A DNA stretch of 64,000 bases from Lamellibrachia columna (taxonomy: Eukaryota; Annelida; Polychaeta; Sabellida; Siboglinidae): NCBI GenBank assembly GCA_963662155.1, contig OY759270.1, positions 51,753,471 to 51,817,470 on the forward strand. Direction: 5' to 3'. The notes beneath the pieces were generated by a model that was not told the origin of the DNA, ran no database searches, and saw only the letters and a program-made list of their open reading frames with translations. Shown in pieces: positions 57,651-64,000 of the stretch. Every line of letters starts with the position of its first letter. Within the stretch, counting starts at the first letter, position 1. The position numbers and the translations under genes are program-made.

Positions 57651-58227
57651 AATTCCTCCTTTGCAACAGCAAGCTAATCAGGTGGTAGCCTGCGGGCTCG
57701 GGCGTGAACTGGAGGGCCTTCCGTTGGGATAAAATGGTTGCTCAAGAGAGCTAGCATTTCGTCCATTAACTACAATGGACGTCGGTCCCCAAACACTGGA
57801 TGTCGAGGAGTCGGTTGGCACGTTGACGCCGGGACAAGCCAAATATGTCGGTGACGCAAGTTTTTTTATTTTCTTATTTGTTAGCCTGTGGTGGAGCTTT
57901 GAGGATGTCATTTAGGCACAGCGCTGTTGTTTGATCCAATGCTGCCACTACGTAGTGGTATTTTGTGTAGTCTGAGGTGATGTGCTGAAGGGCAAACTGT
58001 GCCTCTGTTTGCTGCAACCATAAACGAGGGTGGTCAGCCCAGAATTGTTTGTGACTGATTGTGAGTCGAGTTGGCTGTGGGCCAAAATCGCTACGAGCTT
58101 AATTGTTTGCGGGCCACATTGTTTGTCAGCCGAGTTGGCTGTTTCGCTTAAATGCACGTTTTACATGTGAACAGAGGTCGTGTTTTATAGCTCTGTTCTA
58201 ACACAACCCCAAGATGCCGTCCTGGGT
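57651..58227 (-). pseudogene. gypsy gag remnant and gag-pol linker
   Basis: Minus strand: FWADHPRLWLQQTEAQFA and YHYVVAALDQTTAL (58050-57920), as in gag of tRNA-Trp-primed gypsy elements, followed soon by the ARARRLPPD linker before RT (57700-57670). The distance is far too short for complete gag plus protease, so an internal deletion occurred. Confidence 0.7.
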
Positions 58228-58241
58228 CGTCGGGGTCACCA
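58228..58241 (-). promoter_or_regulatory. primer-binding site of the gypsy element
   Basis: TGGTGACCCCGACG on the minus strand, complementary to the 3' end of a tRNA-Trp-type primer. It lies directly inside the upstream LTR end. Confidence 0.7.
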
Positions 58242-58260
58242 CTGAAGTGTACGCACGATT

Positions 58261-59570
58261 AGTAGTTTATGTAACATCCGCAGTCCATTTAATAAAAAAG
58301 ACTTTTTTCAAATCAAAAGAATTGATTTCAGTCATTAAATCTGGTAAAGATCAAAATAGTGGATATCCAAAATGTTAAACATTGTGTGGGTCAATGCTGA
58401 TCATGGGTGTGACTTCCATCCTCTCACCGATCACATAACAAAGTTACGAAATTTCACCAAGGAAGAAAATCATGATTTTTCAGCATTTAATTTCACTTAA
58501 TGCTTGAACAAGCATTAAGTAATTTAATAGTTTGTCTTATGATTTAACAAAAACTACATTCAAAATTTGCACAAACGATCTAGCATGTTACAGTGGATAA
58601 TAGGTAGGTTTGATTTTTCGCAAAATTAATTTGAAATGACTACCAAAAAAATCGAATTGAGGAAGCACCTTTAAAATATCTAAATATTTGGGGTTTGTCT
58701 TTTGTTTTATATAGATAATTAGCATAATCTGCTAAATAAAATAAAATAACAATGGTGGAAATTTTCCAAAATAGGCAGCTGTTTGTATCTAGTTAATAAC
58801 ATATCACATGGCTCATGTAGTTTTACTTTGTTTTTAGTGTAATTTCAACCAAGAAAAAGATACTTTATAACAGTTTAGTTTACTCACAGGTGACTTCGTG
58901 CTCATAAAGCATCTCATCTGCAACAATCCAATCTTACCATTTGAAAGTGTACTGGCCTAGTAACATTTATTCTAAAATAGAATATTTTTCATACCAAAAC
59001 ATCTGGACATATGCCATTTATCATATAACTGCAAGTAAAATTTATTTAATACAGCAAATTGATCATTCTGGTACTTATGTCGCATCTGTCACAGTGTGAC
59101 AGATGTAACATTTTGAGGGATGGAATTGATAATCCTTTGTTACTTCATAACACCAACTCACTGATTAATGATTTTATATATGTGAATTGCAAATGGTTCA
59201 AGCTGGGTGTAGCATATTTTTTCATATTTTTCTCCCTCTTTCTTTTCTGGGAAAAGGGGTGTGACAGACGCGACATAAGGGGATGGAATTTTTTCAGTTT
59301 TCCACTAAATAAATTTGTATGACTTACAATGTTTGTTCAATTTCTTTTTTGGGAAATCAATTGAGGATGGGTTGTAAGGCAGAAAATTTTTTTTATTATA
59401 ATTTAGCCGCTTACTTTTTGTTAGACAGATCGTATTGCAGCTACTGCCCAAAAGACCATTTTCTATCCCTAACGAAAATTAAAAGTAGGATATTAATCTA
59501 AACAACCAAACAGCAAAGTGTTCCATTTTTCGTGACTTCGCACTTATATATATATATATATATATATATA
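58261..59570. other. unassigned AT-rich DNA
   Basis: No gene. Contains a perfect 11-bp inverted repeat with 1-nt loop (CATCTGTCACA G TGTGACAGATG, 59083-59105) and a TA run at 59548-59570 before the SINE. Confidence 0.4.
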
Positions 59571-59573
59571 TGG

Positions 59574-59888
59574 GGGCAGCCGTGGCCTAGTGGTTAAGGT
59601 GTTGGACTCTAAATTCGAGGGTTGTGAGTTCAAGACCCACACTGGGCACGGTTCATTTTCGAAGCTTAGGCAATTTCGTTTACCCTACTTTGCCTCAGTC
59701 TACTCAGCTGCAAATGAGTACAAACACTGTTTGGAAGGTACCTGCGATGGACTAGTGTCCCGTCCAGGAGAGTCAGTATAACTGCACTCTAAGTTGCTTC
59801 GCACTACATAAACCAGATTTAAGCACTGGCCATATAAGCCTTTATGGCTTCCTAAGGCGTAATGCCTGGGGGATGACTTTACCTTACC

Positions 59889-59890
<2 letters not shown>
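59574..59890 (+). mobile_element. tRNA-derived SINE (near full length)
   Basis: A box TGGCCTAGTGG (59583-59593) and B box GTTCAAGAC (59628-59636) lie in a tRNA-like head. A central CTCAGCTGCAAATGAGTACA block (59703-59722) follows, then GATGGACTAGTGTCCCGTCC and a 3' end GATGACTTTACCTTACC running into a TA tail. It is flanked by TA repeats on both sides, which hides any target duplication. It would be transcribed by RNA polymerase III if active. Confidence 0.85.
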
Positions 59891-59919
<29 letters not shown>

Positions 59920-60041
59920 ACCTAAAGTGCTGTGTGGGTGTTTTGGCGATCATACTTCTCATAGATCCATCACACATATATCATATGATAGAAAATTACA
60001 CTTGCTTCCATGTAACGATAAAAATTGGGAAAAAGTAATAC

Positions 60042-60480
60042 AAAAGACATTAACACAGTTTGCAGATAAAACGTCAGATGTTATCAAGTCATAATTAAAC
60101 TATGCTCACATATGCATGTCTGCAGACATTAACACAAATATACAAAATGTGCATAACAACCACAAGCCCACAACAGGGAAATAAAAGAGTACATAAGAAC
60201 CTGTAGAAATAGGGAGCACGATCTGTCCTGTGTATAATCCACGTGGGTAAATGTTTTATATGTAGGCACAAAAGGAGAAACATGACATTCAAATGAATGC
60301 CATAAAATCATACGTTTTGCTGGATGCTTTCACCATAAATGCCTATGTTGTAAGCTTGTGGTTGTTATGCACTTTTTGTATATTTGAGTTGATGTTAGAC
60401 ATGCATGTGTGAGCGTAGTTTAATTATGGTTTGAAGACATCTGCAATTTACCTGCAAACTGTGTTAATGTTTCTTTTAAC
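60042..60480. mobile_element. small hairpin (foldback/MITE-like) element
   Basis: Arms 60042-60176 and 60352-60476 are inverted copies, with ACATTAACACAG at one end and CTGTGTTAATGT at the other, and CATAACAACCACAAGC against GCTTGTGGTTGTTATG innermost. About 175 bp of non-repeated sequence separates them. Coding is absent. Clear target duplications were not found. Confidence 0.75.
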
Positions 60481-62451
60481 AATGGAACAGTTCTTGCCTT
60501 CTTGGTGATTATACTGATTTCTGACTGGCATGGGCATGTCAATGCCACATCGGACTTGCAGGCATAAAAAGGATGTTTTACTGCTGATCAGTTCTGATTG
60601 CTAAGTGATTTAGTCAGATGGCAGACCTTGATTGCCTTATGTTGTCCCAGAAGGTGGACTCAACACATTGAACGCAAACATTGTACAGCAGATTGTGTAT
60701 TCAGCTGGTACTTCAAATCAAATCTAGGGACATCAAACTGCATATATTATGCTTGTTGAAACATAATTACATTTAAAATGCAAATAGAGTAAGCTCTGTT
60801 TCTGTATAAGTTTGTTCATATGTGGTGTTACTTGCATGCATGTACTGGGTACAAATACCTTAGTTTAGGTATGTTGGCAGATTGGTTGACTTTACCAGGT
60901 TACTGTTTGCTGTCCAGTTTTGCATAAGTTTAGCCTTTTTTAAACCTATTTTCCCACACTAAAGTGCTTGGTGTACAAATAAATGTTTTTAACTAGGTCA
61001 CCATATATATGTTTTATATTCCAATGACAAAAATGCCTCCAACAAAACAACCATTTACTAGACAAAAAAATTACCGGGAACCCGATGAGTCAACAGCTGT
61101 TTTCAGTGTCCACGCTATTTATGATGCAACTCATTTCTCTACAGTCCATTGGCCAATAACAGTGCAGCGTTTCTGTCATGTAACACTGTATGCTCATAGT
61201 GAGTTCAAAGCATCAAGAACACAACATGGTATACAGATGATACTGGGTCAGAGATGATAGAGAGGTGGCGTGTGGAGCCATTGTTCTATACGACCACCCC
61301 AAAAGGGTCCACATCAGAGAAAGCGCGTCTATAGATAATCGCAATATTATATTGTGTTGCTCTCTTTAAAAATTTGCAATTCCTTCTGGGCTGTCTAGAT
61401 ATTCAACATATAAGATGCTCCTATTGAAGTATTGCCCAGAACAGCCAGATTATGGTTACATATGCAGTGGATCCCTTTGTCATTAACACCACTTGGCCCG
61501 CATCGTTTACCGTCGTAATGCGGGCTGTCGAAGCCGGTGGAAATCGCTATGGCAACTATATTATTTCATAATCCACTAGCCCAGCAGGCTAGTAGAATTT
61601 ATTTTATTCAGCAAGCCTAGTGTTGTTGAAAATTTATTTCACGCTAATATTAATGAGAATTAATTTTTTTTAATTTCCAACTTTAAATTAGCCGTGAAAT
61701 TCTGAAATCCTTGCGTTTTGAGAATGTTAAGGTCTTAAAATGTTACTTATCCTCAACTTTATACTAGTGACTATTACAAGTCTCAAGAATACAATGACAA
61801 CAACATTCAATGTGGCTCACAAATGGGTTTGTTTACCTTACAAAATATGGCAAACTTTTGACTCATAAAATATGAACACCTCAACAACAATGCCCCTTAG
61901 TGGGACTCGTAAAATCAGATAATGCAATTGTGTTGTGCGTTTGAGACGCACCAGTATCGTAGTTTATTTGCCAAATTTTAAGGGCCAGTCAGACTACCAA
62001 ATTTGGAACTGCTGGGGATCTAGGAGCCTGCGAGCCCACGGACCACTAAATTCGAACCATGAGTGAAGATATTTCTATGAATGTTTCTCAGCTCATATTG
62101 ACTGTATCATCATGTGTTTAATCTACCACCAGTGGGCAGTACACCTGAGTTGGCTGTAGCTGTAAATGTTTTAAAACAAAATTAATATGAAAATATTTTA
62201 TTTATCCATCAAATTTCATCCACCATGTACATGGATAGGAAGTTGGGACTGTCTTTCAGGTGAAACACTAAAGTCCCTTCTACCTAGATTCTATGCCAGG
62301 GACTGTATATGGACTAACTTCACATGAAGTTGACACGATAAGCATGACATGACTACCACTATGAAATAAAACAATTACCTGTGACTACCATCACTACTCA
62401 GTACATATTTGAACAGGATATCTTTCAAGATATACATAAACATTTACTTAA
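60481..62451. other. unassigned AT-rich DNA
   Basis: No recognisable gene or named repeat. A plus-strand frame at 61009-61257 (82 codons) has no known motif. Confidence 0.4.
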
Positions 62452-63236
62452 TAAATCCGTACTGTTTCAAGTGCTTGTATTATTTATATAATATATATTT
62501 ACTGGGTATGGGTAACACTCCTATCCTTTGCAGTTTTGCAGACATTAGTGCACATTGTGTAAGATGTTCTATTTGTCCCACCAATACAAAGCTGTACAGT
62601 TTTGCAGACATTAGTGCACATTGTGTAAGATGTTCTATTTGTCCCACCAATACAAAGCTGTACAGTTTTGCAGACATTAGTGCACATTGTGTAAGATGTT
62701 CTATTTGTCCCACCAATACAAAGCTGTACAGTTTTGCAGACATTAGTGCACATTGTGTAAGATGTTCTATTCGTCCCACCAATACAAAGCTGTACAGTTT
62801 TGCAGACATTAGTGCACATTGTGTAAGATGTTCTATTCGTCCCACCAATACAAAGCTGTACAGCTCAAGGAAAGGAACAAAGTGGCAAGCCAGTGAGCCT
62901 GTCAGCTTGTATGTGCTCAGTTTTATTTGCAACATACCACTTAAATCCGTACTGTTTCAAGTGCTTGTATTATTTATATAATATATATTTACTGGGTATG
63001 GGTAACACTCCTATCCTTTGCAGTTTTGCAGACATTAGTGCACATTGTGTAAGATGTTCTATTTGTCCCACCAATACAAAGCTGTACAGTTTTGCAGACA
63101 TTAGTGCACATTGTGTAAGATGTTCTATTCGTCCCACCAATACAAAGCTGTACAGCTCGAGGAAAGGAACAAAGTGGCAAGCCAGTGAGCCTGTCAGCTT
63201 GTATGTGCTCAGTTTTATTTGCAACATACCACTTAT
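62452..63236. repeat. higher-order 66-bp tandem repeat
   Basis: Inner unit 66 bp (TGCAGACATTAGTGCACATT, then GTGTAAGATGTTCTATTTGT, then CCCACCAATACAAAGC...). A larger block (start AAATCCGTACTGTTTCAAGT, end TTTGCAACATACCACTT) occurs twice: 62452-62941 with five inner units, and 62942-63236 with two. Because 66 is 22 codons, both strands stay open (for example 62409-62981 +, a Cys-rich 22-residue repeat). Confidence 0.93.
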
Positions 63237-64000
63237 GAATTCACATATAATTAATCCTTACACTTTGTAGGCAGCAAGCCAGGTAGATGCAGGTAATAGT
63301 GTTTCTCTGCAATAACCACGCCTTGGAAATGTGGATCAAATATCTTGGTCCCTGGATAGTTGAACTGGGCGTAAATATTACACAAGTCATTGTTTTGGCT
63401 ATTGTCGGTTTATTTGAACGACAGATAATTCCAGTGATAGTACAAGGCCTTAATGTCATCTAACTGTGAATGTGTGTGTGTGTGTGTGAAACATATATTT
63501 AATTATTGTCAAAATGTTCCTTTAATCATATGATTAATGATAAATGCATAGCACCAGCTAAACACTTGTGAATTAGTCGTCATGGGTGACCTGTTTAACA
63601 GTTCCTGGGTATGTTGTTCACGTCTGCATGTCACTGAGTGATGGGCATGGTAACATGAGAGAGTTAACCTTATATACAAGCACACATCTAGCACAGGTAG
63701 AGCGTACTTATAATCCAGTGTTGCCACTGTCACACATGGCCTGGGAGCGGAGCGTCAGTGACGCACACTAAACCTAATACAGACATCCGCAGCACGTTTG
63801 CGTTTGCGAGACAGGAATCACGTACAGCAGGCAGGGTCCATGCATTCGTCGGCTGGCTGCACGTAATGTCAATTATAGGCCACATCACACATGATGAATA
63901 TGTGCCAATTTGGTGCCAAACTCTGCATGGCATTTTACATGCTTTCTTTGTAAAAACAAGTTTTGGTAAAATATGTGTAATATGTCCTACATTTTGGCAA
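63237..64000. other. unassigned DNA
   Basis: A short GT run at 63469-63488. No gene or repeat family recognised. Confidence 0.4.

Larger units (their letters stand above)
52914..58260 (-). mobile_element. Ty3/gypsy LTR retrotransposon, dead, split by a DNA transposon
   Basis: Minus-strand element in the order PBS (58228-58241), gag remnant, RT, RNase H, [DNA transposon 54423-56665], integrase, polypurine tract, 3' LTR. The PBS complement TGGTGACCCCGACG suits a tRNA-Trp primer, as in CsRn1/Kabuki-type gypsy elements. The outer 13 bp of both ends (GAAGTGTACGCAC) match, but beyond that the upstream LTR at 58242 is not recognisable. Most of late gag and protease is deleted. Confidence 0.88.

Noticed and set aside
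59583..59640. Functional tRNA gene
   Set aside because: It has A and B boxes but no convincing cloverleaf or 3' acceptor pairing, and it continues into a SINE body and tail.

Overview
This is animal (metazoan) genomic DNA: genes with GT-AG introns, tRNA-derived SINEs, several non-LTR retrotransposon families, BEL/Pao and Ty3/gypsy relics, DNA transposons, and many mini- and microsatellites. No lineage-specific gene fixes the species. The repeat mix (CR1/L2/Jockey-group LINEs, BEL/Pao, a gypsy element with a tRNA-Trp-like primer site, TTAGGG-type telomere-like runs) fits a marine invertebrate, possibly a lophotrochozoan such as a mollusc. That assignment is inference.

The only host genes I can support are two tandem, same-strand L-lactate dehydrogenase genes. 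LDH copy 1 (823-5664, + strand) lacks its first two coding exons, which must lie left of the window. LDH copy 2 (17005-22339, + strand) is complete: eight exons and 330 codons before the stop. The six exons present in both copies have identical lengths (111, 63, 174, 118, 124 and 165 bp) and identical intron phases, so they arose by duplication of the gene with its introns. The 11.3 kb between them holds a 28-bp satellite of about 55 copies, other tandem repeats, and a long-ORF LINE on the opposite strand.

From 22.4 kb rightwards I recognise no host gene with confidence. The most striking object is an 11.27-kb foldback element at 24418-35690. It is bounded by inverted CAGTAGTATG termini and a 4-bp ACCT target duplication, and its arms are mirror images of each other. 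The arms carry repeated matches to CTCF, NF-Y, E-box, CRE, octamer, heat-shock, nuclear-receptor and Grainyhead motifs. The CTCF-like motifs point towards each other from the two arms. The interior is mostly a 29-bp satellite.

Further right come nested LINE relics (35.8-38.4 kb), a proline-rich repeat ORF (39.2-40.0 kb), a 54-bp satellite (40.3-42.1 kb), a BEL/Pao gag relic (42.8-44.3 kb), more LINE fragments (44.3-50.6 kb), long CA and TA microsatellites (51 kb), a dead Ty3/gypsy element (52.9-58.3 kb) split by a DNA transposon with a perfect 8-bp target duplication, a SINE (59.6 kb), a small hairpin element (60.0-60.5 kb) and a higher-order 66-bp repeat (62.5-63.2 kb).

The two LDH copies would make subunits of one glycolytic enzyme (pyruvate to lactate with NADH). 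Everything else is repeat or mobile DNA, or is unassigned.
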